A stretch of 64,000 bases of DNA from CAVPWP01 sp050789285 (GTDB lineage Bacteria; Pseudomonadota; Alphaproteobacteria; Rhodobacterales; Rhodobacteraceae): NCBI RefSeq assembly GCF_050789285.1, contig NZ_JBOUVX010000002.1, forward strand, positions 1,116,001 to 1,180,000, in the 5' to 3' direction. The notes under the pieces are model-generated. The model made no database searches. It saw only the letters and a program-made list of their open reading frames with translations, and had not been told where the DNA came from. Every line of letters begins with the position of its first letter. Positions within the stretch are counted from its first letter, which is position 1. Made by a program: the position numbers and the translations under genes. This document shows, in pieces, positions 45,892 through 54,881 of the stretch.

Positions 45892-45988
45892 GGCCGGACC
45901 CTTGCACAGCCGCCGGGCAAGGGAAAGGCCGCCCCCGGGTCGAATCGTGCTAGACTGCGGCAGTATCGTTGACAGGGAGGACTGCGGA

Positions 45989-46387
45989 ATGTCGGACCAT
46001 CACGGCGCGGTCTGGTGGACCGAACTGATGACCCGGGACGTCGAAACGGCCAAGGCCTATTACGGCCAGGTCTGCGGCTGGACCTGGCAAAGCATGCCAA
46101 TGGGCGAAGATGGCGACTATCACCTTGCCATCCGGCAGGGCAGGCCGGTGGCCGGCATGATGGACATGTCGGGGATGGGGACGATGGCGCATGTTCCGCC
46201 GCACTGGTTCAGCTATTTCGCCGTCGACGACGTGGATGCGGCGGCCAAGGCGACGGCGGCCGCGGGCGGCAAGGTGATCCGCGAGCCGTTCGAGATCCCC
46301 GGCACCGGGCGCATCGCCATCCTCGAGGATCCGACCGGTGCGGCGATGGGGCTGATGACGCCGTCCCCCGACGCCGCGGGCGCCTGA
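45989..46387 (+). CDS. VOC (glyoxalase/bleomycin resistance) family protein
   Basis: This 132-residue protein is a single VOC unit, with two beta-alpha-beta-beta-beta modules. It starts WWTELMTRDVETAKAYYGQV, has HWFSYFAVDDVDAAAKA in the middle, and ends IAILEDPTGAAMGLM. The family includes glyoxalases, dioxygenases and resistance proteins, and its substrate is not known. AGGGAGG lies 8-10 bases before the ATG at 45989. A TAGACT hexamer at 45951-45956 may be its -10. Confidence 0.87.
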   Translation: MSDHHGAVWWTELMTRDVETAKAYYGQVCGWTWQSMPMGEDGDYHLAIRQGRPVAGMMDMSGMGTMAHVPPHWFSYFAVDDVDAAAKATAAAGGKVIREPFEIPGTGRIAILEDPTGAAMGLMTPSPDAAGA

Positions 46388-46388
46388 G

Positions 46389-47405
46389 CTAGCTGCGCGC
46401 GGCCTCGGCTGCGGGCACGATCAGATCGGTCAGAAGGGCGTTGAGGTCGCCCGCGTGGCCTGCGGACCGCGCCGGGCGGGTCGGGTCCGAGGTCACGGCA
46501 ACGGTGAGGCCGAGCGACGGGACGACATAGAGCATCTGCCCGCCGTATCCCCGGGCATAGGCCACGTCGTGCCGACCCGCGCGCAGCAGGAACCAGCCAT
46601 AGCCGTAGTCGTGCCCCGAGAAGTTCGAACGCGTGCGCGCGGTGAAGGACTGCGTGACCCAGTCCGCGCTCACAACCCGGACGCCGTCGAGGGCGCCGCC
46701 CTGCCGGAACGCCTCGCCGAAGCGTATCAGCGCCAATGGCGACAGAGCCATCTCGTTGCCACCCATGAAGCGGCCCTGCGGATCGCGCGTCCAGGGCGGG
46801 ATCTCGATGCCCAGAGGGCGGCCAAGGCCGGTGCGCGACAGGTCGAGAAGGCTTTGGCCCGAGACCTCGGTCAGCACCGCGCCAAGGACATGGTAGCTGC
46901 CGGTGGAATAGAGCATCCCCTGTCCCGGCACCCCCACCATGGGGCGCGACAGCGCAAAGGCCACCCAGTCGCGGCTTTGAACCCAGGGGCCGTAGTTGCG
47001 CCCCGAGGTGCGTTCGAGGCCCGCCTGCATGGTCAGTAGATCGGCCAGGGTGATGGCGCCAACGCGCGGATCGGCGCCTGCGGGGATGAGATCAGGCGCG
47101 ACCTCGGCCAGCGTCGCCCCCGGCCCCGGCAGCGCGCCGGTGTCGATTGCGATGCCCGTCAGCGCCGCGACGATCGTCTTCGAGACGGATTTGACGTTGA
47201 CCGCGCGGTCAAGGGCGGGGCCGCGAAAGGCCTCGGCCTCGACGATCCGGCCATCGGCCGAGATGACGATCGCGTTGAGCTGGTCAAGCGCGCGGGCCCG
47301 GTCGAGTGCGGGGCCATAGCCGGCGGCGGCGCTGCCGGGGCGCGCGGCAAGGGCCGCGCCGAGCCCGGCAAGGACCATGCGGCGGGTAAGGGAAGACAGC
47401 GTCAT
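46389..47405 (-). CDS. Serine hydrolase, class C beta-lactamase fold, exported
   Basis: This 338-residue protein has a Tat-like signal (LTRRMVLAGLGAALAA, residues 6-21) and the penicillin-binding/beta-lactamase fold. The nucleophile lies in the SxxK motif S73-V-S-K76. The tyrosine motif is in LYSTGSYHV, and the C-terminal block has GYGGQMLYVVPSLGL. It looks like an esterase or peptidase relative more than a true AmpC. The ATG at 47405 begins the signal; the frame is open further upstream but is non-coding and overlaps a repeat. It ends 1 base from the VOC gene stop. Confidence 0.85.
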   Translation of the reverse strand: MTLSSLTRRMVLAGLGAALAARPGSAAAGYGPALDRARALDQLNAIVISADGRIVEAEAFRGPALDRAVNVKSVSKTIVAALTGIAIDTGALPGPGATLAEVAPDLIPAGADPRVGAITLADLLTMQAGLERTSGRNYGPWVQSRDWVAFALSRPMVGVPGQGMLYSTGSYHVLGAVLTEVSGQSLLDLSRTGLGRPLGIEIPPWTRDPQGRFMGGNEMALSPLALIRFGEAFRQGGALDGVRVVSADWVTQSFTARTRSNFSGHDYGYGWFLLRAGRHDVAYARGYGGQMLYVVPSLGLTVAVTSDPTRPARSAGHAGDLNALLTDLIVPAAEAARS

Positions 47406-47481
47406 GGCGGAAAGACTAGTCTGTGCCCGGCGCCCCGGCGAGGCGCCCGAACGGCGCCGCACGGGATTGTGAGGACGGTTG

Positions 47482-47546
47482 GGGGGCGCTGCCCCCGTCC
47501 CCGTCGGGGCGGGGACCCCCCCGGAGTATTTGAGAAAGAGAAGAAG
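47482..47546 (+). repeat. Copy of dispersed AAGAAGAA intergenic repeat (copy B)
   Basis: A GGGGGC-GCT-GCCCCC hairpin and a second hairpin (GTCCCC with GGGGAC) are followed by a C run, GGAGTATTTGAG and AAAGAGAAGAAG. It lies between divergent genes. The 249-base gap holds no gene that I can support. Confidence 0.65.
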
Positions 47547-47654
47547 ACGGGGTTTACTTCCCCTGCCTGCCTTGGCAGCTTCGAGGGCATCGCGACCAAG
47601 CACCCGCGCGTCAGCGGCCTTGGCAAATTCACCCAAGACAGATCGGAGGATTCA

Positions 47655-48083
47655 ATGACGCAGGCCAAGCCGGGCGACAAGCTTCGCCTCCATTACACCG
47701 GCACCCTGGACGATGGCACCGTCTTCGACACATCCGAAGGGCGCCAGCCCCTGGAATTCACCCTGGGCTCGGGCGAGGTCATCCCCGGCCTCGATTCCGG
47801 CGTGACCGGGATGGCGGTCGGCGAAACCCGCAGTGTCCGGGTCGAGCCGGACGAGGCCTATGGCGAGCACGACGCCTCGCGCGTGCAGGCGGTGCCGCTT
47901 GCCTCGGTTCCGGATCACATCCCGACCGAAACCGGCACCCAGCTTCAGGTCCAGACCTCGAGCGGACAGGTGATGAACGTCACGGTCGCCGGCCGGACCG
48001 AGAGCGAGCTGATGCTTGACGCCAACCATCCGCTCGCCGGCAAGGCGCTGACGTTCGAGGTGGAACTCGTCGAGATCGCCTGA
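47655..48083 (+). CDS. FKBP-type peptidyl-prolyl cis-trans isomerase, SlyD-like
   Basis: This 142-residue protein has the FKBP fold with an inserted IF domain of the SlyD type. It reads LRLHYTGTLDDGTVFDTS, then IPGLDSGVTGMAVGETRSV, then the IF insert (about 75-125), then LAGKALTFEVELVEI. It lacks the His-rich metal tail of E. coli SlyD and has no signal peptide, so it should act as a cytoplasmic folding helper. A CGGAGGA site precedes the ATG. Confidence 0.92.
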   Translation: MTQAKPGDKLRLHYTGTLDDGTVFDTSEGRQPLEFTLGSGEVIPGLDSGVTGMAVGETRSVRVEPDEAYGEHDASRVQAVPLASVPDHIPTETGTQLQVQTSSGQVMNVTVAGRTESELMLDANHPLAGKALTFEVELVEIA

Positions 48084-48093
48084 AGCGGTCGCG

Positions 48094-48891
48094 TCAGAGG
48101 TTCTCGGGTTGCGGCATTCCGAGCACGTGGTACCCGCCGTCGACCACGATGATCTCGCCCGTGGTGCAGGCGCCCTGGGCCGAGGTCAGGTAGACGGCGG
48201 TGCCGCCGATCGCCTCGAGCGTGGCGTTGGCGCGCAACGGCGCGTTGATCTCGGTCGTCTTGAAGGTCTTGCGCGCGCCCCCGATCGCGGCGCCCGCCAA
48301 GGTTCGCATCGGCCCGGGTGAGATCGCGTTGACGCGGATGCCTTCGGGGCCAAGGTCATTGGCAAGATAGCGCACCGACGATTCCAGCGCCGCCTTGGCC
48401 ACGCCCATGACGTTGTAGTAGGGCGTGACCCGGTTCGACCCGAGGTAGGTCAGCGTCACGATCGACCCGCCCCCGGCCGCGGTCATCAGCGGGCGCGCCC
48501 GCCGGGCGACGTCGATGAGCGAGTAGCAGCTGATCTCGAGCGAGGTCTTGAAGTTCGCCTTCGTGGTGTTGATGAACCGGCCGGTCAGCTCGGCCTTGTC
48601 GGAAAACGCGATGGCGTGGATCACGAAGTCGAGGCTGCCCCATTCGTCCGCGAGCGTGGCGAAACAGGCGTCAAGCTCGTCCTCGTTCGTGACGTCGACG
48701 TCGATCAGGAGCGGCGACCCCCCAAGGCTTTCGGCCAGCGGACCGACCCGCTTGCCGAAGGCCTCGCCCTGGTAGCTGAAGGCAAGCTCGGCGCCCTCGG
48801 CATGGAGCGCCTGCGCGATGCCCCAGGCGATCGAGTGATTGTTGGCGACCCCCATCACGAGGCCGCGTTTGCCGGTCAGGAGGTCAGGCAT
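48094..48891 (-). CDS. fabI: Enoyl-[acyl-carrier-protein] reductase FabI
   Basis: FabI does the last, NADH-dependent step of each fatty acid elongation round. The 265-residue protein has the SDR cofactor motif GVANNHSIAWGIA, AIAFSDKAELTG, the Tyr-x6-Lys catalytic set in YYNVMGVAK, and the ISPGPMRTLAG loop. It lies 6 bases downstream of fabB. The fabA-fabB-fabI order means unsaturated fatty acid synthesis and elongation are made from one locus, divergent from the iron regulator irr. Confidence 0.95.
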   Translation of the reverse strand: MPDLLTGKRGLVMGVANNHSIAWGIAQALHAEGAELAFSYQGEAFGKRVGPLAESLGGSPLLIDVDVTNEDELDACFATLADEWGSLDFVIHAIAFSDKAELTGRFINTTKANFKTSLEISCYSLIDVARRARPLMTAAGGGSIVTLTYLGSNRVTPYYNVMGVAKAALESSVRYLANDLGPEGIRVNAISPGPMRTLAGAAIGGARKTFKTTEINAPLRANATLEAIGGTAVYLTSAQGACTTGEIIVVDGGYHVLGMPQPENL

Positions 48892-48897
48892 GGCCGT

Positions 48898-50118
48898 TCA
48901 CCCGTGGTATTTCGACAAGGCGAGCGAGGCGTTGGTGCCGCCGAAGCCGAAGCTGTTCGAGATCACCGTATCAAGGGTGGCCTTGCGCGTCTCGGTCACG
49001 ATTTCCTCGGGCCGGAGCGCCGGGTCGAGGTCGTGCACGTTGATCGAGGGAGCGATGTAGCCGCCCTGCATCATCAGGATCGAATAGATCGCCTCGTGCA
49101 CGCCGGCCGCGCCCAGCGCATGGCCGGTCATCGACTTCGTCGCGCTGACCGGCGGGTGATCCTGGCCGAAGACGCGGCGGATCGCCTCGATTTCGGTCAC
49201 GTCGCCGACGGGCGTCGAGGTGCCGTGGGCGTTGATGTAGTCGACAGTGCGGTCCCCCAGCGTCGAGATCGCAAGCCGCATCGCCCGTTCGCCGCCTTCG
49301 CCCGACGGGGCGACCATGTCATAGCCGTCCGATGTCGCGCCGTAGCCGGTGACCTCGGCATAGATCTTCGCGCCGCGCGCCTTGGCGTGCTCGAGCTCTT
49401 CGAGCACGACCATCCCACCGCCACCGCCGATCACGAACCCGTCGCGCGTCACGTCATAGGCCCGGGCCGCCGTCGTGGGGGCGTCGTTGTACTTCGACGA
49501 CATCGCGCCCATCGCGTCGAACAGGCAGGACAGCGTCCAGTCGACTTCCTCGCCGCCGCCCGCGAAGACGATGTCCTGCTTGCCCATCTGGATCTGTTCG
49601 ACCCCGTTGCCGATGCAATGCGCGCTGGTCGAGCAGGCCGAGGTGATCGAATAGTTGATACCCTTGATCTTGAAGGGCGTGGCAAGGCAGGCCGACACGG
49701 TCGACGACATGCAGCGCGTGACCATGAACGGCCCCATCTTCTTCGGCGCGCCCTTTTCCTTCACCGTGGTGAAGGCGGTGAAGAAGTTCGAGGTCGAGGG
49801 CCCGCCCGAGCCGGCGATGAGGCCGGTGCGCTCGTTCGAGACGTCGCTTTCCTCAAGTCCGCTGTCGGCGACCGCCTGTTCCATGGCCAGATAGGCATAG
49901 GCCGCGACCGGCCCCATGAAGCGAAGCTGCCGCTTGTCGATCACGTCTTCCAGAACGATGTCGGGTCGGCCGTGGACCTGGCTGCGAAAGCCGTTCTCGG
50001 CGTATTCGGGGGCGAAGGTGATGCCCGAGCGACCGGCGCGAAGGCTCGCGTCGACCTCGGCGGCAGAGTTGCCGATTGGCGAGATGATCCCGATCCCGGT
50101 GATGACGACTCGACGCAT
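48898..50118 (-). CDS. fabB: Beta-ketoacyl-ACP synthase I FabB
   Basis: FabB condenses acyl-ACP with malonyl-ACP and is needed, with FabA, for unsaturated fatty acids. The 406-residue protein has the Cys-His-His triad: Cys162 in ITSACSTSAHC, His in INAHGTSTPVGD, and His in TKSMTGHALGAAG. The length and the GFGGTNASL end are those of KAS I/II; position beside fabA favours FabB. It lies 24 bases after fabA. Confidence 0.95.
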   Translation of the reverse strand: MRRVVITGIGIISPIGNSAAEVDASLRAGRSGITFAPEYAENGFRSQVHGRPDIVLEDVIDKRQLRFMGPVAAYAYLAMEQAVADSGLEESDVSNERTGLIAGSGGPSTSNFFTAFTTVKEKGAPKKMGPFMVTRCMSSTVSACLATPFKIKGINYSITSACSTSAHCIGNGVEQIQMGKQDIVFAGGGEEVDWTLSCLFDAMGAMSSKYNDAPTTAARAYDVTRDGFVIGGGGGMVVLEELEHAKARGAKIYAEVTGYGATSDGYDMVAPSGEGGERAMRLAISTLGDRTVDYINAHGTSTPVGDVTEIEAIRRVFGQDHPPVSATKSMTGHALGAAGVHEAIYSILMMQGGYIAPSINVHDLDPALRPEEIVTETRKATLDTVISNSFGFGGTNASLALSKYHG

Positions 50119-50142
50119 GGCGTTCCTTCCTCGTAGGGGCCG

Positions 50143-50652
50143 TCAGCTTTCCGACAGCGCGACCTTCATGTCCTTGACCAGATAGATGATTTCGCCATCG
50201 GCCTCTACCCGTCCGTCAGCGACGCCCATGGTCAGGCGGCGTGTCTGCAGCGCCTTGGTGAAATCGACGTGATAGGTCAGCATCTTCCGGTCCGGCCGCA
50301 CCATCCCGGTCAGCTTGACCTCGCCCACGCCCAGCGCATAGCCCCGTCCGGGCCAGCCGCGCCAGCCGAGGTTGAACCCGGTCAGCTGCCACAGCCCGTC
50401 AAGGCCAAGGCAGCCGGGCATGATCGGGTTGCCGGGAAAGTGGCAATCGAAGAACCACAGCTCGGGCGTGATGTCGAACTCGGCCACGACATGACCCTTG
50501 CCGTGCGCGCCGCCATCATCCGAGATCTCGGTGATACGATCCATCATCAGCATGGGCGGCAGCGGCAGCTGCGCGTTGCCGGGGCCGAAAAGCTCGCCCC
50601 GCGCGCAGGCCAGAAGGGCCTCCTTGTCGAAATAGGTCGGATACTGGCCCAT
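50143..50652 (-). CDS. fabA: 3-hydroxydecanoyl-ACP dehydratase/isomerase FabA
   Basis: FabA dehydrates 3-hydroxyacyl-ACP and isomerises the C10 product, starting unsaturated fatty acid synthesis. The 169-residue hotdog protein has the catalytic His71 in WFFDCHFPGNP and Asp85 in PGCLGLDGLWQL, one residue from E. coli numbering. The ATG at 50652 follows a GGGGGAGA site. It heads fabA-fabB-fabI and faces irr across 176 bases. Confidence 0.96.
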   Translation of the reverse strand: MGQYPTYFDKEALLACARGELFGPGNAQLPLPPMLMMDRITEISDDGGAHGKGHVVAEFDITPELWFFDCHFPGNPIMPGCLGLDGLWQLTGFNLGWRGWPGRGYALGVGEVKLTGMVRPDRKMLTYHVDFTKALQTRRLTMGVADGRVEADGEIIYLVKDMKVALSES

Positions 50653-50828
50653 TCTCCCCCGCTTTGTTTTTCTCTGTCCGGTTCCCGGTTCGGCACCTCT
50701 ATCAAACGTGCAAGCGGACACGCAAGCCTGCCGAACTCCGCGAAAACCCCGCCTTGCCCTTGATTTTCGGGCCAAACTGGACGATTTCAAAGGGGCAGTC
50801 GCAATGTAACACCACGCGAGGCCCAGCC

Positions 50829-51245
50829 ATGACGCCCCTGGCCCTGGAACGCAGCACGGAATGGCTGGCCGCCGCCGGCCTGCGCCCGACCCGCCAGCGC
50901 CTGTCGCTGGCGGCTCTTCTCGTGGGCGACGGGCTCAACCGCCACGTCACCGCCGAAAGCCTGTTCGAGGCATCGCGCGAGGCCGGCGAGCGGGTGTCGC
51001 TGGCCACGGTCTACAACACGCTCAAGGCGTTCTGCGATGCGGGGCTGATGCGCGAGGTCACGGTCGATGGGTCGAAAAGCTACTTCGACACGCGCATCGA
51101 CGACCACCCGCATTTCTACTGGGAAGACACCGCGACGCTGACCGACGCGCCTGCCGACGAACTCGAGATCGCGCGCCTGCCGAAGGCGCCCGCGGGCGCC
51201 GAAGTGGCGAAGGTCGACGTGGTCATCCGCCTGCGCCGCAGCTGA
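50829..51245 (+). CDS. irr: Iron response regulator Irr (Fur family)
   Basis: This 138-residue Fur-family protein fits Irr, the haem-linked iron regulator of alphaproteobacteria. The N-terminal winged helix includes GLRPTRQRLSLAALL and VSLATVYNTLKAF. The dimer domain has the His-rich stretch DDHPHFYWEDTATLTD, typical of Irr and not of Fur or Zur. I see no GCPWHD-type N-terminal haem motif, as in other Rhodobacterales. Gene order irr next to fabA is common in this group. The ATG at 50829 has weak site spacing; the frame is open upstream but lacks family similarity. Confidence 0.92.
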   Translation: MTPLALERSTEWLAAAGLRPTRQRLSLAALLVGDGLNRHVTAESLFEASREAGERVSLATVYNTLKAFCDAGLMREVTVDGSKSYFDTRIDDHPHFYWEDTATLTDAPADELEIARLPKAPAGAEVAKVDVVIRLRRS

Positions 51246-51333
51246 GTGCACCCGGACCCGGCGCGTCCAACCTGACCGCACTCGAAGGGGCCCAGCCCCG
51301 CAGCGACGGTCGCGACCGACAGCGGACGCCGGC

Positions 51334-52227
51334 TCAGAACCATTGGCCGGCCTCCATCAGCCCGAGGTCGAGAAGCTGCTGCGGGTCCCACTCGAAGCGG
51401 ACAGAATTCGGCCAGACGAAGCTCCCGATCGCCTCCCGGCTTCCCGGGATCGCCCGCAGCGCCCTGGCCGCGCGGAACGAACAGACCGCCGCGGTCAGGT
51501 TGTTGTGCCAGGGGCAGGCATAGGTGTTCATCTCTTCGTCCGTCAGCGTCGCGTCCGGGCGCAGGCGCAGCCCGCGTCGCGCCCGGAAAAGCGCCACGCG
51601 GTCGATCCGCCGCCGTTCGTGCGGGACATGCTCCTCGAAGCGCCAGCGCAGGCCGCCGTGGAAGTCGAACTGGCGTTCCTTCGCCTTCCAGCTGTTCCCG
51701 GGGTCCTTGCGATCGAGCGCGTGATAGCCTGTCCGGTCAAGATGCGCCTCGGCCACCGACACCCCGTCCGGCGCGGCCGCAAGGTTGGGCGCGTAAAGGT
51801 CGATCACGAAGGCCACCATCGCGTCGCGCCGCTCTTCGGCGTGGAAGGCCAGCATCTCGGCGACGCTGCGGCTGTCGCAGAAGGGGTAGAACAGGAACTC
51901 GGCGTTGTAGCCCCAGTAAAGCCAGGTGCCCGGGGGGGCCGCGTCGATCACGGCATTCACGGCCGCGGGCACCGCGCCCTCGGCCATCGTCGGATAGCGG
52001 ACGGTGGTGACCTCCGGCCTGGCCGCCTCGTCCGGGATGGCCAGACCCGGCGGCACGAACAGGACCAGACTGCAGAAGCCAAGCCCGAGGTGATGCGTGA
52101 CCGTCCGGCCCAGCTCGGCCCCGTCCTCGGCAAAGATCAGCGCGACCGGCCCGCGCGCAAGCGCCGCGCGTCCGCCTGACGTCAGCGCGGTCAGCTCGCC
52201 GTGGTCGATGCCGTCGATCTGCCCCAT
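51334..52227 (-). CDS. Glycosyltransferase family 2-like protein
   Basis: This 297-residue protein resembles a Rhodobacteraceae group annotated as glycosyltransferase family 2-like. Supporting blocks are YWGYNAEFLFYPFCDSR, FVIDLYAPNLA (possible DxD-like site), RQFDFHGGLRWRFEEHVP and NTYACPWHNNLTAAV. It has no membrane helix and no signal peptide. I cannot assign a donor or acceptor. The ATG at 52227 follows a GCAGGG site; a start 36 bases upstream is possible. It is divergent from miaB by about 104 bases. Confidence 0.6.
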   Translation of the reverse strand: MGQIDGIDHGELTALTSGGRAALARGPVALIFAEDGAELGRTVTHHLGLGFCSLVLFVPPGLAIPDEAARPEVTTVRYPTMAEGAVPAAVNAVIDAAPPGTWLYWGYNAEFLFYPFCDSRSVAEMLAFHAEERRDAMVAFVIDLYAPNLAAAPDGVSVAEAHLDRTGYHALDRKDPGNSWKAKERQFDFHGGLRWRFEEHVPHERRRIDRVALFRARRGLRLRPDATLTDEEMNTYACPWHNNLTAAVCSFRAARALRAIPGSREAIGSFVWPNSVRFEWDPQQLLDLGLMEAGQWF

Positions 52228-52331
52228 CCCTGCGAGCGTTCCACGAAGCGTTTTCCCGCGCAAGCGTTGCAGCGCGGGCCCCGATCCGCTAGAGGGCGCG
52301 GGATCGTCAAGCGGCAGGGGACCGGCCCGTC

Positions 52332-53660
52332 ATGGCACCGACGCGCAAGCTCTTCGTCAAGACCTACGGCTGTCAGATGAACGTCTATGACAGCGAACGC
52401 ATGGCCGAGACGCTGGGCGCGCAGGGCTATGTCCAGACCGATCGCGCCGACGAGGCGGACATGATCCTTCTCAACACCTGCCACATCCGCGAGAAGGCGG
52501 CCGAAAAGGTCTATTCCGAGCTTGGGCGCATGAAGCCTCTGAAGATGGCGAAGCCCGACCTCAGGATCGCGGTGGCCGGCTGCGTGGCCCAGGCCGAGGG
52601 CGAAGAGATCCTGCGCCGCCAGCCCATCGTCGACCTCGTCGTCGGACCGCAAAGCTATCACCGCCTGGCCGAGATGGAGGCGCGGGTTGCGCGCGGCGGA
52701 ACGGCGGTCGACACCGATTTCCCGGCCGAGGACAAGTTCGATCACCTCGTGGCGCGCCCCAGGGCCCTGCGCGGACCGACGGCCTTCCTGACCGTGCAGG
52801 AAGGCTGCGACAAGTTCTGCGCCTTCTGCGTCGTGCCCTACACCCGCGGCGCCGAGGTCAGCCGCCCCGCCGCGAAGGTCCTTGCCGAGGCGCGCGACCT
52901 GGTCGATCGCGGTGTGCGCGAGATCACGCTTCTGGGGCAGAACGTCAACGCCTACCACGGGGTGGGCGAAGACGGCGCCGACTGGACGCTGGCCCGCCTG
53001 ATCCGCGCCCTTGCCGGGATCGACGGTCTGCTGCGCATCCGCTACACCACCTCGCACCCCAACGACATGAGCGACGACCTGATCGCGGCCCATGGCGAGG
53101 TCGAAAAGCTCATGCCCTATCTGCACCTGCCGGTGCAGTCGGGATCGGACCGCGTGCTGAAGGCGATGAACCGCAAGCACGGCGCCGAGGCCTATCGCCG
53201 CCTCGTCGACCGCATCCGCGCCGCCCGGCCCGACCTGCTGTTGTCGGGCGACTTCATCGTCGGGTTCCCGGGGGAAACCGAAGCCGATTTCCAGGCCACG
53301 CTCGATCTGGTCGAGGCGGTGGGCTACGGACAGGCCTACACCTTCAAGTATTCCGAACGCCCCGGCACCCCCGCGGCCGAGCGCGCGCAGGTGCCCGAGG
53401 ACGCGAAGGATGATCGCCTCCGGCGCCTGCAGGCGCTGATCACCCGCCAGCAGCGCGCCGCGCAGGATGCGATGGTCGGCCGCGAGGTCGGCGTGCTCTT
53501 CGAAAAGGCCGGGCGCATGCCGGGCCAGATGGTCGGCAAGTCCGACCACCTGCACGCCGTCCACGTCGCCGCCCCGGGCATTGCGCAAGGCGACCTGCGG
53601 CGGGTGCGCATCGTCGAAAGCGGACCGAACTCGCTTGGCGGGGATCTCGCCGCGGGCTGA
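52332..53660 (+). CDS. miaB: tRNA-2-methylthio-N6-dimethylallyladenosine synthase MiaB
   Basis: MiaB is a radical-SAM enzyme that methylthiolates i6A37 in tRNAs reading UNN codons. The 442-residue protein has the N-terminal UPF0004 domain with three cysteines for one 4Fe-4S cluster (YGCQMN, NTCHIRE, AGCVAQ), the radical SAM motif CDKFCAFC, and a C-terminal TRAM domain (about 375-440). It opens the run miaB-phoH-ybeY-corC-lnt, a widely conserved order. Confidence 0.97.
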   Translation: MAPTRKLFVKTYGCQMNVYDSERMAETLGAQGYVQTDRADEADMILLNTCHIREKAAEKVYSELGRMKPLKMAKPDLRIAVAGCVAQAEGEEILRRQPIVDLVVGPQSYHRLAEMEARVARGGTAVDTDFPAEDKFDHLVARPRALRGPTAFLTVQEGCDKFCAFCVVPYTRGAEVSRPAAKVLAEARDLVDRGVREITLLGQNVNAYHGVGEDGADWTLARLIRALAGIDGLLRIRYTTSHPNDMSDDLIAAHGEVEKLMPYLHLPVQSGSDRVLKAMNRKHGAEAYRRLVDRIRAARPDLLLSGDFIVGFPGETEADFQATLDLVEAVGYGQAYTFKYSERPGTPAAERAQVPEDAKDDRLRRLQALITRQQRAAQDAMVGREVGVLFEKAGRMPGQMVGKSDHLHAVHVAAPGIAQGDLRRVRIVESGPNSLGGDLAAG

Positions 53661-53682
53661 AACTCAGCGCCACACGGTTGCG

Positions 53683-53730
53683 TTTCTTCTGGCCGGAAAT
53701 ACCTCGGGGGTCCGGGGGCAGAGCCCCCGG
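53683..53730 (-). repeat. Copy of dispersed AAGAAGAA intergenic repeat (copy C)
   Basis: Read on the minus strand, a CCGGGGGC-TCT-GCCCCCGG hairpin is followed by CCCCGAGGTATTTCC and CCAGAAGAAA. It lies 22 bases after miaB. Confidence 0.65.
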
Positions 53731-53826
53731 CATCACGAAATCTTCGTGACAACCGACACTATCCCTTGCGCGATGCCGCCTTCCGAGGCACCATTTCTGC
53801 GCAAACCCCTCGAACCGGAGAGCTCC

Positions 53827-54876
53827 TTGGTTATCAGCGCCCTTGGCCCGACGACTCACCCCGACGACCTTGCGGAAACGCAGCTCGAGTTCCCGGACAA
53901 CCGGCTTCTGATAGACCTCTGCGGCGAATACGACCGCAACCTCGCCCGGATCGAGCACCAACTCTCCGTCCAGATCCTGCGCCGCGGCAACCGCCTGTCG
54001 GTGATGGGCGACGAGACCGCGCGCGCTCAGGCCGCCGCCGTGCTGGAAGAGCTTTACGCAAAGCTCGAATCCGGCCGCGCGATCGAGGCGGGCGACATCG
54101 ACGGCGAAATCCGCATGGGTGGGGCCGGGGCGCGCCAGGGCGTTCCGCCCGGCATGCGCCCGGCGGCGCATCCGGGGCTTCGCCCGGGCGACCAGCTCGA
54201 GATGTTCCAGGGCGGGCGGGTCGAGATCCGCACCCGCAAGAAGCTGGTCGAACCCCGGACCGAGGCGCAGAAGGCCTATGTCCGCGCGCTTTTCGCCAAC
54301 GAACTCGCCTTCGGGATCGGCCCCGCCGGCACCGGCAAGACCTATCTCGCCGTCGCGGTGGGCGTCTCGATGTTCATCGGCGGGCATGTCGACCGTATCG
54401 TCCTCAGCCGCCCGGCGGTCGAGGCCGGCGAACGTCTGGGCTTCCTGCCCGGCGACATGAAGGACAAGATCGATCCCTACATGCAGCCGCTCTACGACGC
54501 GCTGAACGACTTCCTGCCGTCGAAGCAGGTGCAGAAGCTGATCGAGGACAAGCGGATCGAGATCGCGCCGCTGGCCTTCATGCGGGGCCGGACACTTTCG
54601 AACGCCTTCGTCGTGCTCGACGAGGCGCAGAACGCAACGACCATGCAGATGAAGATGTTCCTTACCCGCCTGGGCGAGGGCAGCCGCATGGTCATCACCG
54701 GCGACCGCAGCCAGGTCGACCTGCCGCGCGGCGTGGCCAGTGGCCTTGCCGACGCCGAGCGTCTGCTGAAAAGCATCGACAGCATCAGCTTCAACTACTT
54801 CACCTCGAAGGACGTCGTCCGCCATCCGCTGGTGGCGAAGATCATCGAAGCCTACGACGCCGATTCCGAGGCCTGA
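53827..54876 (+). CDS. phoH: PhoH family ATPase
   Basis: PhoH proteins are P-loop ATPases of the miaB-ybeY neighbourhood, thought to help RNA processing. The 349-residue protein has an N-terminal KH-like domain (about 30-85, LSVQILRRGNRLSVMG), Walker A GPAGTGKT (165-172), VVLDEAQN as Walker B and ITGDRSQVDLP as the third motif. I prefer the TTG at 53827: GGAGAG lies just upstream, and the 18 codons before it from an ATG at 53773 have low GC at third positions. It is followed by ybeY after 5 bases. Confidence 0.92.
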   Translation: MVISALGPTTHPDDLAETQLEFPDNRLLIDLCGEYDRNLARIEHQLSVQILRRGNRLSVMGDETARAQAAAVLEELYAKLESGRAIEAGDIDGEIRMGGAGARQGVPPGMRPAAHPGLRPGDQLEMFQGGRVEIRTRKKLVEPRTEAQKAYVRALFANELAFGIGPAGTGKTYLAVAVGVSMFIGGHVDRIVLSRPAVEAGERLGFLPGDMKDKIDPYMQPLYDALNDFLPSKQVQKLIEDKRIEIAPLAFMRGRTLSNAFVVLDEAQNATTMQMKMFLTRLGEGSRMVITGDRSQVDLPRGVASGLADAERLLKSIDSISFNYFTSKDVVRHPLVAKIIEAYDADSEA

Positions 54877-54881
54877 GGCCC

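Noticed and set aside
50653..50828. Iron control element for Irr
   Set aside because: No TTTAGAA-type palindrome could be found by eye between fabA and irr.
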